From assembly GCA_017463155.1 (NCBI GenBank), contig JAFTPT010000020.1, forward strand, positions 107,448 to 171,447: 64,000 nucleotides of DNA, given 5' to 3'. The notes beneath the pieces were generated by a model. That model was not told where the DNA came from. It saw nothing but the letters and a program-made list of their open reading frames with translations, and did not search any database. The number at the start of each line of letters is the position of its first letter. Position 1 is the stretch's first letter. Shown one piece after another: positions 15,546 to 24,237 of this stretch. Position numbers and translations under genes: made by a program. The DNA comes from Blautia sp. GTDB lineage: Bacteria; Bacillota; Clostridia; Lachnospirales; Lachnospiraceae.

Positions 15546-16843
15546 GAATCTTCCTCCTCAAAACGAACCGCGATCGAATTGGCATGCGCTGTCAGCTGCT
15601 CCGCCGTGGCAAAACGGATGATGTCCTTGTGAATATCCCGGAGTGCCTCGCGGGAATAATAGACGATGCTGGATTTTTTGATAAAATCATCGACCGACAG
15701 CGGTGAGAAGAACTTGGCCGTGCCGTTGGTCGGCAGTACATGGTTCGGACCGGCAAAATAATCGCCAAGCGGTTCCGAACTGTTCTCCCCGATAAAGATC
15801 GCACCTGCATTGTGCACCTTCAGCATGACCTCGAAGGGATTCCTGGTCACGATCTCCATGTGCTCGGATGCGATGGCGTCCGCCGCCTCGATCGCCTCAT
15901 CCATCGTTTCCGCCAGAAGGATATACCCGAACTGATCAAGGGATTTCTGTATGATCTCACGGCGGGACAGCTTTTCGGTAAAGGCACGGATCTCCTTGTC
16001 CACCTGCTCCGCGAGGGAACGGCTGGTCGTCACGAGGATGGCGGATGCCAGCTCGTCATGCTCTGCCTGCGAAAGCAGGTCTGCCGCCACATACCGCGGA
16101 TTGGCGGTCTCATCGGCCAGCACCAGGATCTCGCTGGGGCCGGCGATGGAATCGATGCTCACATGGCCGTAGACGGCCTTTTTGGCCAGGGCGACAAAAA
16201 TGTTCCCGGGTCCGACGATCTTGTCGACCTTGCGGATACTCTGTGTGCCGTAGGCGAAAGCCGCGATGGCCTGGGATCCGCCTACCTTGTAGACTTCGTC
16301 CGCACCGGCCTCCTTCGCCGCGACGAGCGTCGTCGGGTTGACCTTCCCGTCGGCACCGGGCGGCGTCGTCATGATGATCTCCGGCACGCCGGCCACCTTG
16401 GCCGGAACGATATTCATAAGGACGGAAGAAGGATAGACGGCCTTACCGCCCGGTACATAGACACCGACCCGGCGAAGCGGCGTCACCTTCTGCCCCAGCA
16501 TGGTTCCTTTGTCCGTGTGGGTAAACCAGCTGTTCTGCAGTTGTTTTTCGTGAAAAGCCCGGATATTGACAAGGGCTTTGCGGATGACATCGATCAGGTC
16601 CGGATCGACCGCCTCATAGGCTTCCTTTATCTCCTCATCGGTGACTCGGATCGTTTCCTTAGTGATCACGGCCTTGTCAAAGCGCTCCGTGTACGCAAAA
16701 AGGGCTTCGTCGCCTCGCTCCCTGACGTCCGCAAGGATGTCCTTCACGACCGTCTCATACTCGGAATACTGGCTCGGGCTCCTCTTCAGGAGATTCTCGA
16801 GAATGCCCTTTGTGGATTCTTTGGTTAATGTCACAATATTCAT
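15542..16843 (-). CDS. hisD: Histidinol dehydrogenase
   Basis: This 433-residue cytoplasmic NAD+- and zinc-dependent enzyme oxidises L-histidinol to L-histidine. Landmarks include PGGKAVYPSSVLMNIVPAKVAGV, IAGPSEILVLAD, the metal-region SQAEHDE and the late GPNHVLPTNGTAKF. It follows hisG by 11 nt and overlaps hisB. The usual hisC between hisD and hisB is absent here. Confidence 0.97.
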   Translation of the reverse strand: MNIVTLTKESTKGILENLLKRSPSQYSEYETVVKDILADVRERGDEALFAYTERFDKAVITKETIRVTDEEIKEAYEAVDPDLIDVIRKALVNIRAFHEKQLQNSWFTHTDKGTMLGQKVTPLRRVGVYVPGGKAVYPSSVLMNIVPAKVAGVPEIIMTTPPGADGKVNPTTLVAAKEAGADEVYKVGGSQAIAAFAYGTQSIRKVDKIVGPGNIFVALAKKAVYGHVSIDSIAGPSEILVLADETANPRYVAADLLSQAEHDELASAILVTTSRSLAEQVDKEIRAFTEKLSRREIIQKSLDQFGYILLAETMDEAIEAADAIASEHMEIVTRNPFEVMLKVHNAGAIFIGENSSEPLGDYFAGPNHVLPTNGTAKFFSPLSVDDFIKKSSIVYYSREALRDIHKDIIRFATAEQLTAHANSIAVRFEEEDS

Positions 16844-16854
16844 GTACGACTCCT

Positions 16855-17490
16855 TTACAGTACGGCTTTCAGTTCGTTGATCAGACGGCGGATCCTCTCA
16901 TCCTCCATCTTCATGCTGACCTGGTTGACCACCATCCGCGCGGAAAGCGGACACACCTCCTCCAGGACCTCAAGGCCGTTCTCGCGCAGTGTGCTGCCGG
17001 TCTCAACGATATCACAGATCACATCCGAAAGGCCGACGATGGGCGCCAGCTCGATGGAACCGTTCAGCTTGATGATATCCGCGGTCTGGTGCCTGCGGTT
17101 AAAGAAATAGTCCTTGGCGATGTTCGGATATTTGGTAGCCACCCGGATCTGCCCATGCCCGTTCAGCAGCTCCCTTGCCTCCGGCGGTCCGCAGATGCAC
17201 ATCCGGCAGAGCCCGAAGCCCAGGTCCATGACCTCGTAGAGCTTCCGCCCTTCCTCGAGAATGGTATCCTTTCCGACGATGCCGATATCCGCGGCCCCGT
17301 ATTCCACATAGGTGGGGACATCCGGGCCTTTGGCCAGGAAAAAGCGAAGCTTCAGTTCCTCGTTTACGAAGATCAGGCGCCTCGTGCCCTTGTCCTTCAT
17401 CTCCTCACAGGTGATGCCGGTCTTCTCCAGGAGCTCCATCGTTTTCGACGCAAGCCGGCCCTTGGTAAGCGCAAATGTCAGATATCTCAT
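16855..17490 (-). CDS. hisG: ATP phosphoribosyltransferase, short form
   Basis: At 211 residues this is the short HisG, which lacks the C-terminal regulatory domain and needs HisZ. Motifs are LTFALTKGRLA at the N-terminus, ADIGIVGKDTI and the PRPP loop DIVETGSTLRENGL (residues ~163-176). It catalyses the first step of histidine synthesis. It overlaps hisZ by 4 nt, fitting an obligate HisG-HisZ complex. Confidence 0.97.
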   Translation of the reverse strand: MRYLTFALTKGRLASKTMELLEKTGITCEEMKDKGTRRLIFVNEELKLRFFLAKGPDVPTYVEYGAADIGIVGKDTILEEGRKLYEVMDLGFGLCRMCICGPPEARELLNGHGQIRVATKYPNIAKDYFFNRRHQTADIIKLNGSIELAPIVGLSDVICDIVETGSTLRENGLEVLEEVCPLSARMVVNQVSMKMEDERIRRLINELKAVL

Positions 17491-18608
17491 GCCTTCGCCT
17501 CCTCTTCCCGGAGCAGCCGGACCGCACGCCCTTCCTTTCGGAGGGCGGTCGCCTCCCTGACTGCTTTCTCCCGTGTTTCGGCGGTAAAGCGGATGACCCG
17601 GATCTCTTCATCCTCACAAAGCCTTATATGCTGGCTCTGCAGGGCCAGAAGAAGGCTGTCGATGACGATCGCGAAGCCGGTGGCCGGCGAAGGCTTTCCG
17701 AAATGCTTCATCAGTTCGTCATACCGTCCGCCCTTGATGATGGGTTCGCCGGTCCCGTAGGTGAAGGCCTGAAAGATGATGCCCGTATAATACTGGTATT
17801 TGCTCAGCATTCCGAAATCATAGCTGATGTATTTTTCATACCCGTAGAGCTTCAGGATCTCGTTGATCTCCGACAGCCGCTTAACGCTTCTTAGTGCTTC
17901 CGGATTCTTTGTGAGCTCCCCCGCCCTTACAAGGATATCGGCCGATCCGAAAAGCTGCGGCAGGGCCGCGAACGCTTCCTTCTGCTCCGCGGAAAGATCC
18001 TCGTCCTTCAAAAGCTCCAGAACGCCGAATTCGTTCTTCTGGGAGATCAGCTCCCGGAGCCGGAGTTCCGTCTCCCGGGAGAGGCCTGCCTCCCGGATCA
18101 GGGCCTTGAAGAATTCAACCTGTCCTACACTCACCTGGAATTCCGTGAGACCCGAAGAAAGCAGGCACTCGACGGTCAGCGCCAGCAGATCCGCGTCAGC
18201 CTCGGCCGAAGCATCCCCGATGAACTCCGCGCCGGCCTGGGTCGTCTCCTTTAAGCGACCCCGGAGGCTGGAGCTGTTGATAAAGGTATTCCCGGTATAG
18301 CAAAGCCGGACCGGCACATTAGCCGGATCCATGTACGTGGCACAGGCTCTCGCCATGGAAGGCGTAAAATCCGGGCGGAGCACCAGCGTGTCCCCCTCCC
18401 GGTCAAAAAACTTATATAACTCTCTTGAAGGGATCGTTCCGACCGCGCTGCTGAACACTTCAAAGTATTCAAACGTCGGCGTCTCAATCTCCTCGCAGCC
18501 GTACCGCCGGAATACGCTCCTGATCCGGTCCTGCAGTGCCAGCTTTTCGCGGCAGGAGGATCCGTAGATGTCCTGTACTCCTTCGGGCGTGTGAAATATC
18601 CTCTGCAT
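17487..18608 (-). CDS. hisZ: ATP phosphoribosyltransferase regulatory subunit
   Basis: This 373-residue class II aminoacyl-tRNA-synthetase-like protein resembles HisS (TPEGVQDIYG near the start, TLVLRPDFTPSMAR, CYTGNTFIN) but lacks the full HisRS anticodon domain and is too short to charge tRNA. Next to short-form hisG, it is the HisZ subunit that allows histidine feedback. It is the first gene of the operon, with the promoter at 18665-18693 and no visible attenuator or T-box in the 55-nt leader. Confidence 0.93.
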   Translation of the reverse strand: MQRIFHTPEGVQDIYGSSCREKLALQDRIRSVFRRYGCEEIETPTFEYFEVFSSAVGTIPSRELYKFFDREGDTLVLRPDFTPSMARACATYMDPANVPVRLCYTGNTFINSSSLRGRLKETTQAGAEFIGDASAEADADLLALTVECLLSSGLTEFQVSVGQVEFFKALIREAGLSRETELRLRELISQKNEFGVLELLKDEDLSAEQKEAFAALPQLFGSADILVRAGELTKNPEALRSVKRLSEINEILKLYGYEKYISYDFGMLSKYQYYTGIIFQAFTYGTGEPIIKGGRYDELMKHFGKPSPATGFAIVIDSLLLALQSQHIRLCEDEEIRVIRFTAETREKAVREATALRKEGRAVRLLREEEAKA

Positions 18609-18664
18609 TATTTATGATCCTTTGCTTTAGTTCGCTACCATGCTACTATGTTAAATCACACTCG

Positions 18665-18693
18665 ATTATATCCAATCCGCGCGCGCATGTCAA
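18665..18693 (-). promoter_or_regulatory. Consensus promoter of the his operon
   Basis: TTGACA, exactly 17 nt, TATAAT on the minus strand: a perfect housekeeping promoter. The -35 box overlaps the stop codon region of recU. Confidence 0.85.
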
Positions 18694-19223
18694 TCCCGTA
18701 TTTCCAGGTCATGCTGAAGGCCCTCCAGGTACGGGACCAGGATCCCGCTCCTGTGCGGAAGATAAAACGATCCGTCCAGTTCTTCCCTCCGAAAGCTTTT
18801 CCGTCCGCCCTCCTCCATCCGTTTCCAGAAGACCTTCAGTTCATCGAACCGAAGGTAGTAGAACAGATTGACAGCTGTAAAGAACAGCAGAAAAAATGCG
18901 GTACCTCCCTGTTTTTCAAAATCCTCCATGAACTGCACCTGATGCGGGTGGATGTTCGCCAGAGGAAACACGTCCGTACTGCATTCCTTTGCGTCAAAGC
19001 ATACCGGGATTCCCTGTACGGCACCGATGTAATCAACGGTGCTGCGCTGGTCAAAGTAAGCCAGCGTGATGTGCCGGCTTTCCTTGTCCATGCGTACAGG
19101 CGTGATCGGGGTCGGCACCTTCTGGATCAGCGCCAGCCCCTTTTCCCTGTAGATCTCATTTGTTCGGTTGACCAGCTCCTCCAGGGTCGAGCCCCGGAGT
19201 CCCCGGCTGTTCCATGTGGCCAT
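18690..19223 (-). CDS. recU: Holliday junction resolvase RecU
   Basis: This 177-residue RecU-family endonuclease resolves four-way DNA junctions during recombination and chromosome segregation. Family features are RGLRGSTLEELVNRTN, the KVPTPI segment, STVDYIGAVQGIPVCFDAKE with catalytic Asp/Glu/Lys, and FPLANIHPHQ. The ATG at 19223 has AAAGGAGG 11 nt upstream. It follows lepB closely, and its 3' end holds the his promoter. Confidence 0.93.
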   Translation of the reverse strand: MATWNSRGLRGSTLEELVNRTNEIYREKGLALIQKVPTPITPVRMDKESRHITLAYFDQRSTVDYIGAVQGIPVCFDAKECSTDVFPLANIHPHQVQFMEDFEKQGGTAFFLLFFTAVNLFYYLRFDELKVFWKRMEEGGRKSFRREELDGSFYLPHRSGILVPYLEGLQHDLEIRD

Positions 19224-19241
19224 GTGCGGTCACGCCTCCTT

Positions 19242-19847
19242 TCAGGAGTTCCACAGAAGCGACGGCGGCAGCGGCCAGTAGCGGAACAAGGCTTTTCCGA
19301 CGATCTGGTCAAAGCGCACGTAGGTATTCTCCCAGAATCTGGAATCCTTGGAGTTGTTCCGGTTATCTCCAAGCATGAAATAGCAGTCCTCCGGTACCTC
19401 GTAGGGTCCGAAGCTGCCCCGCGGCTCACCGTTCACAAAGGAATCGTCCAGCGGTTCCTCGGCGCCGTCGATGTAGACCTTTCCGTCGACGATCTCTACG
19501 GTCTCTCCGGGGAGGCCGATGATCCTCTTGATAAACAGCTGTTTTTCGTCGTCCGGATAATGGAAGATCACGATATCAAACCGTTCCGGGTCTCTCATTT
19601 TGGTGGTGATCAGGCGTTTTCCGAAGAATTCCACGTTCAGTCCGTAGGAAAGCCGGAGGCCGAAGATCCTGTCCCCGGTCATGATGGTCTGTTCCATGGA
19701 CGCGGAAGGGATGCGCGCATTGATCAGCACGATCCCGTCGATCAGAAATACCGCGATCACGACGAAAACGATCATTTTTACGTATTCCATGACCACCTCT
19801 TTTGGCGATTGCTTTTTTTCTTCTAACTGGTTGTTGTTGTCAGACAT
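19242..19847 (-). CDS. lepB: Signal peptidase I
   Basis: This 201-residue type I signal peptidase has one N-terminal transmembrane segment (residues ~22-42), the nucleophile motif PSASMEQTI, the general-base Lys in LFIKRIIGLPGE and the conserved GDNRNNSKDSR box. It cleaves signal peptides from exported proteins on the outer face of the membrane. Its start overlaps the preceding pseudouridine synthase gene by 8 nt. Confidence 0.96.
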   Translation of the reverse strand: MSDNNNQLEEKKQSPKEVVMEYVKMIVFVVIAVFLIDGIVLINARIPSASMEQTIMTGDRIFGLRLSYGLNVEFFGKRLITTKMRDPERFDIVIFHYPDDEKQLFIKRIIGLPGETVEIVDGKVYIDGAEEPLDDSFVNGEPRGSFGPYEVPEDCYFMLGDNRNNSKDSRFWENTYVRFDQIVGKALFRYWPLPPSLLWNS

Positions 19848-20856
19848 TCGAATGATCCCCCTGGTTGTGCAAGTTTGCCGGCATCAGTTTTTGTTCCGTA
19901 AGGACGCGCGAAAAAGCATCGGGCAGCGGTGCGTACACCTCCATGCCGGAAAGACTTGAAAGTCTTCCGCAGTCCTCCGGAAACACGAGTCTGTACGCGT
20001 GCAGAAGCTGGAAACGAACGCCCGTCCTTACGGCCAGCGCGTGGCTTTCGGGATCCCTGTTGTACTTGGGATCGCCAAAAAGCGGATGACCGTCATGGGC
20101 AAGCTGGGCGCGGATCTGGTGGGATTTCCCGGTCAGAAGCCGGACCTCCAGAAGCGTCCTCTTCCCATTGTCCGCAATCGGACGGTACGCAGTCTCGATC
20201 AGGACGTCTCCCTCCTGCGGCGCGTCGTGTATCTCTACTTTATTACATTTTTCGTCTTTATGCAAATATCCTTTTCGATCCTGTGGTTCCTTGATGATCC
20301 CTTCTGCGAGGCACAGGTAATACTTCTGTACCGTCCGGTCGCGGAACAGCACGGAAAGCTCCTGCAGGCCGGGCAGCGTTTTGCCGGCAGCCACGATCCC
20401 GCTCGTGTTCCGGTCCAGGCGGTTGCATACGCCCGGACGGAAGGTCCGGAGGTCTTCCTCCGTAAGGGCTCCCGTTCTCAGAAGGTAAGCGGTGATCTGA
20501 TCGGTAAGCGCCGGTCTGCCGGATGCGTCCGGCTGGGACAGAACGCCTGCCGGTTTATTTATAAGGAGCATGTCCTCGTCCTCATAAAGGACCTCAAGGC
20601 TCTCTTTACAGGCCGGAACGGAAATGCTCTTCACATCTTCCGAAAACAGGGCAAAGGTCTCGTCCTTCAAAAAGAACTGCACGACGTCCCCCTCGGCAAG
20701 CATCTCATTTCCGGCCGCCTTTTTGCGGTTCAGCGTGATGTTCTTTTTGCGGAGCATTTTATACAGAAAGCCTTTGGGCGCTTTGCGAAGCTGTCTCGCC
20801 AGATATTTGTCAAGCCTCTGGCCCGCTTCACTACGCCCGATGGTTAATTCCTTCAT
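19840..20856 (-). CDS. RluA-family pseudouridine synthase
   Basis: This 338-residue protein starts best at the ATG at 20856; a TTG six codons earlier would overlap the previous gene. It has an S4-like N-terminus (RLDKYLARQLRKAPKGF), INKPAGVLSQPD, the catalytic NRLDRNTSGIV (Asp nucleophile) and LLTGKSHQIRAQL. It should modify uridines of 23S rRNA or tRNA. RluC/RluD-type is likely; the exact target is not determinable. Confidence 0.92.
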   Translation of the reverse strand: MKELTIGRSEAGQRLDKYLARQLRKAPKGFLYKMLRKKNITLNRKKAAGNEMLAEGDVVQFFLKDETFALFSEDVKSISVPACKESLEVLYEDEDMLLINKPAGVLSQPDASGRPALTDQITAYLLRTGALTEEDLRTFRPGVCNRLDRNTSGIVAAGKTLPGLQELSVLFRDRTVQKYYLCLAEGIIKEPQDRKGYLHKDEKCNKVEIHDAPQEGDVLIETAYRPIADNGKRTLLEVRLLTGKSHQIRAQLAHDGHPLFGDPKYNRDPESHALAVRTGVRFQLLHAYRLVFPEDCGRLSSLSGMEVYAPLPDAFSRVLTEQKLMPANLHNQGDHSNV

Positions 20857-20864
20857 AGCTGTAC

Positions 20865-21491
20865 CTACAGGCAAAGAGCCAGCCAGGTGTGCAGGATCAG
20901 CTCTTCCCTGGAAAGATCCGGATATTTCTCATCCGGTGTGAATTTGATGCCCTCCCGGAGCGAATCCTTGTGGGCGTTCATCGAATCGAGCCGTTCCAGA
21001 TACATACGTTTTTCGGTCTGGATCTTCACATCGACCTTGTAGCCGTTCTCATGCAGCAGCTTCTGTGCATTCGCGGCCATATAGCCGCTGTCGATCTTCG
21101 GATCCGAGGAAAAGGCAACGACCTGGTTCCCGCAGATGGCCACGGCATCGATCATGGCGCTCTTTTCATAGAAGGTCATGTACATCTCATAGCCCATCGT
21201 CAGATCGCCGGCATGGCTCTTTATTTCCCGATACAGGCCCTCGTCCATGGGCTTTCTCATCAGGACCATGATCAGGCTCACCAGGGATTTGCACCCGGGG
21301 AGCGCGCCGACCACGGCCAGGATCGTCCACATGTTGTTCCGTGTCCCGTAGTAGATCCACGGGATCACAAGCGCCAGGACCGGCAGCACGAACAGGGCGG
21401 CCGTGATCAGAAGCCGGCGCTTTTTTTCCTGCCGGAAATACCCGAAGGAGCCCTTGGATGCTCTCCGCCGGCTCGTAGTCTCACTGCTCAT
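20865..21491 (-). CDS. Conserved membrane protein, function unknown
   Basis: This 208-residue protein starts at the ATG at 21491 (AGGAGG, 6 nt), overlapping the YgiQ-type stop as ATGA; a longer open frame upstream has no ribosome site. Features: a basic Ser/Arg-rich N-terminus, two adjacent membrane spans (residues ~25-70), then a soluble domain with MDEGLYREIKSHAGDL, IDAVAICGNQVVAFSS and HENGYKVDVKI. I do not recognise a named family. Tight coupling between ygiQ and rluA genes suggests a house-keeping context. Confidence 0.6.
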   Translation of the reverse strand: MSSETTSRRRASKGSFGYFRQEKKRRLLITAALFVLPVLALVIPWIYYGTRNNMWTILAVVGALPGCKSLVSLIMVLMRKPMDEGLYREIKSHAGDLTMGYEMYMTFYEKSAMIDAVAICGNQVVAFSSDPKIDSGYMAANAQKLLHENGYKVDVKIQTEKRMYLERLDSMNAHKDSLREGIKFTPDEKYPDLSREELILHTWLALCL

Positions 21492-23380
21492 GCTTTTCCT
21501 CCTGTCGGTCGTTTTTTGTGCAGGTTCCGGATGGTCTTCTTTTTTGGAACCGCAGGGCTGTGCCCTCCCGGTCTGCTTGCCTTGTCCGGGCGGAGCAGGC
21601 ATTTGGGCCCGAATCCGACCAGATCCATCCTGTGCGTTTTTTGGAGGCCCTCCATCACAAGCGCACGGTTCGCGGGAAGCCTGTACTGCAGCATCGCCCG
21701 CTGGATCGCTTTTTCATGCGGATCCTTTGGAACATAGACCGGCTTCATCGACCTTGGATCCAGCCCCGTATAGTACATACAGGTGGACAACGTCGACGGC
21801 GTCGGATAAAAATCCTGCACCTGCTCGGGCATAAAGCCCAGATCCCGGATATACTCCGCCAGCCGTACGGCATCCTTGACGGTCGAGCCGGGGTGGGATG
21901 ATATAAAGTACGGCACAGCGTACTGCTGTTTACCGATCTTCTTGTTGATTCGGTCAAATTCCTTTACAAAGCCCTCGTAGACGCGGTGCGGCGGTTTGCC
22001 CATGCAGGCAAGCACCTGGTCCGACACATGCTCCGGTGCTACCCGCAGCTGACCGCTTACATGGTACCTGCAGAGCTCTTCCAGAAAAGTCCTGTCCCGG
22101 TCCGCCATCACGTAGTCAAAACGTACGCCGGAACGGACAAAAACCTTTTTGACCTTCGGGAGCGAGCGGATCCTGCGAAGAAGCTCCACATAGTCGCTGT
22201 GGTCCACCTGCAGGTTCGGACAAGGCTCCGGCCACAGACACTGCCTGTTGCTGCAGACGCCGCGCTTCAGCTGCTTCTGACACGACGGGATCCGGAAATC
22301 GGCCGTGGGGCCGCCCACGTCGTGGATATAGCCCTTGAAATCCGGCTCCTTCGTCATACGTTCTGCTTCCCTTACCAGGGAATCGTGGCTCCGCACCTGC
22401 AGGATCCGACCCTGGTGAAAGGTCAGGGCACAAAAACTGCAGCCGCCGAAGCAGCCCCGGCTGCTCGTGAGGCTGAAACGGACCTCCGACAGAGCGGGAA
22501 TACCGCCGGCTTTTTCGTAATCCGGATGTGCCAGTCCCGTGTAAGGCAGATCGTACACATCGTCCATCTCCTGCATGGCAAGCGGCGGAGCCGGCGGATT
22601 CTGGACGACAAATCCCCGGGATCCGTAATCCTCCACGAGTGTTTTCGCGGTAACGGAGTCCGTATTTTGATACTGTAAAAGAAAGCTTTTGGCATAGGCT
22701 TTTTTGTCGGAGGAAGCATGCTCATAATCCGGAAGAAGGATGGCGTCATCGGGCCAGTTCTTCTGCCTGGTCTTATACACCGTTCCCGGAATGTAGGTCA
22801 GTTCCCCGACCGGCAGCCCACCATCAAGTGCTTCCGCGATCGCGAGGATCGAGCGTTCTCCCATTCCGTAGGAGATCAGGTCCGCGCCGCTGTCCAGCAA
22901 AACACTCCTCCGGACTTTGTCGTCCCAGTAATCATAATGGGACAGCCGGCGCAGGCTGGCTTCAATGCCGCCGATGATCACCGGTACGTCCTTGTAGGTC
23001 CTGCGGATCAGGTTTCCGTAGACGGTGACGGCTCTGTCCGGTCTGTGACCCATCTCGCCGCCCGGCGAATAGCTGTCCGTTTTCCGGTGTTTTCGTGAAA
23101 CCGTGTAGTGGTTCACCATGGAGTCCATGTTGCCCGCCGTCACCAGAAAAGCCAGGCGCGGCCTGCCGAAAACGCAGACGCTCTCATCCTTTTTCCAGTC
23201 CGGCTGGGCGATGATCCCGACGCGGTATCCGTAGTGTGAAAGCAGACGGCTGATGATGGCCGCGCCGAAGGAGGAATGATCCACATAGGCGTCGCCGGTC
23301 ACATAGACGAAATCCACCTGGTCCCATCCCCGTGCAAGCATATCCTCCCGGTTTACCGGCAAAAAATCTTCTCTGTTCAT
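21488..23380 (-). CDS. YgiQ-family radical SAM protein
   Basis: This 630-residue protein has the radical SAM cluster motif SRGCFGGCSFCALTFHQG (CxxxCxxC) near residue ~310, preceded by a cobalamin-binding-like N-terminal domain with VIIGGIEASLRR. The C-terminal part carries conserved GYIHDVGGPTADFR and CPNLQVDH. YgiQ proteins are widespread in anaerobes and their reaction is unknown. It overlaps its neighbours by 4 nt on both sides. Confidence 0.93.
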   Translation of the reverse strand: MNREDFLPVNREDMLARGWDQVDFVYVTGDAYVDHSSFGAAIISRLLSHYGYRVGIIAQPDWKKDESVCVFGRPRLAFLVTAGNMDSMVNHYTVSRKHRKTDSYSPGGEMGHRPDRAVTVYGNLIRRTYKDVPVIIGGIEASLRRLSHYDYWDDKVRRSVLLDSGADLISYGMGERSILAIAEALDGGLPVGELTYIPGTVYKTRQKNWPDDAILLPDYEHASSDKKAYAKSFLLQYQNTDSVTAKTLVEDYGSRGFVVQNPPAPPLAMQEMDDVYDLPYTGLAHPDYEKAGGIPALSEVRFSLTSSRGCFGGCSFCALTFHQGRILQVRSHDSLVREAERMTKEPDFKGYIHDVGGPTADFRIPSCQKQLKRGVCSNRQCLWPEPCPNLQVDHSDYVELLRRIRSLPKVKKVFVRSGVRFDYVMADRDRTFLEELCRYHVSGQLRVAPEHVSDQVLACMGKPPHRVYEGFVKEFDRINKKIGKQQYAVPYFISSHPGSTVKDAVRLAEYIRDLGFMPEQVQDFYPTPSTLSTCMYYTGLDPRSMKPVYVPKDPHEKAIQRAMLQYRLPANRALVMEGLQKTHRMDLVGFGPKCLLRPDKASRPGGHSPAVPKKKTIRNLHKKRPTGGKA

Positions 23381-24180
23381 CGGATCGCCTGTGCCCGGTA
23401 GCCCTCGGCAATGATATCAAGCTGCCTGTGGAACCGCTCCAGCTGCCGCAGGTCTTTTGTCTTGAACACCCGCAGGAATTCGTCCTGGATCTTCATGACC
23501 TCGCGTTTGTTGGAGATCTTGTACAGGTTCTCGATGCAGAGCAGGATATCCCGGACAATGTTGGACTGAAGTGTTGAACTGTTCTGCGCGTCGATGATCT
23601 CACTTCGCACCAGGGACATCTCCCGGTCAAGGGCGATGATCGCGTCCGCGGAACGGATCAGACGGTCCGCCACGTGCGCCGGCATGTCACCCTTGTATTT
23701 GTACTGCAGCGAGTGCTCGACGGTGGCCCAGAAATTCATGGCCATGGTGCGGATCTGGATCTCCGCCTGCAGCTTTTTGGGTCCGTCCGTCGTCTCTACG
23801 GTATAGTAGATGATGAGATGATAGCTGCGGTAGCCGCTCTGCTTGATATGCCTAAGATAATCCTTCTCGCTCTTTACGGTCATATCGGAACGCTTTTTGA
23901 TGAGAGCCGCGACCTTTCCGATATCCTCTTCAAACTGGCAGATGATCCGGACACCGGCGATGTCTTCGACCTCTTCCTCCATCCGCTCGATGGGGATATG
24001 CTTCCGCTGCATTTTTTCGAGAATGCTGGAAACGCTCTTGACCCGTCCTGTCACGGACTCGATCGGCGAATAGAGGTCCTTCTGTCTGTGTTCCTCGATC
24101 AGATGTTCAAATTTGACGATCAGCTCCTGTACCGCCAGCTCATACGGGCAAAGCATGTTCCGCCATAACTGTATTTCCAT
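23377..24180 (-). CDS. Small alarmone synthetase (RelQ-like (p)ppGpp synthase)
   Basis: This 267-residue protein is a single-domain GTP pyrophosphokinase. Synthase motifs are SVTGRVKSVSSILEKM, the catalytic EDIAGVRIICQF, SGYRSYHLI and EIQIRTMAMNFWATVEH. It lacks the HD hydrolase and TGS domains of long Rel proteins. It would make (p)ppGpp in the cytoplasm under stress. It ends in a long coiled-coil-like helix. Confidence 0.9.
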   Translation of the reverse strand: MEIQLWRNMLCPYELAVQELIVKFEHLIEEHRQKDLYSPIESVTGRVKSVSSILEKMQRKHIPIERMEEEVEDIAGVRIICQFEEDIGKVAALIKKRSDMTVKSEKDYLRHIKQSGYRSYHLIIYYTVETTDGPKKLQAEIQIRTMAMNFWATVEHSLQYKYKGDMPAHVADRLIRSADAIIALDREMSLVRSEIIDAQNSSTLQSNIVRDILLCIENLYKISNKREVMKIQDEFLRVFKTKDLRQLERFHRQLDIIAEGYRAQAIR

Positions 24181-24237
24181 AGTGTTCTCCTGTTCCAGTT
24201 GCTGTGCCTTTTCCTGTGCGTGGTTCTTGCTGGAACG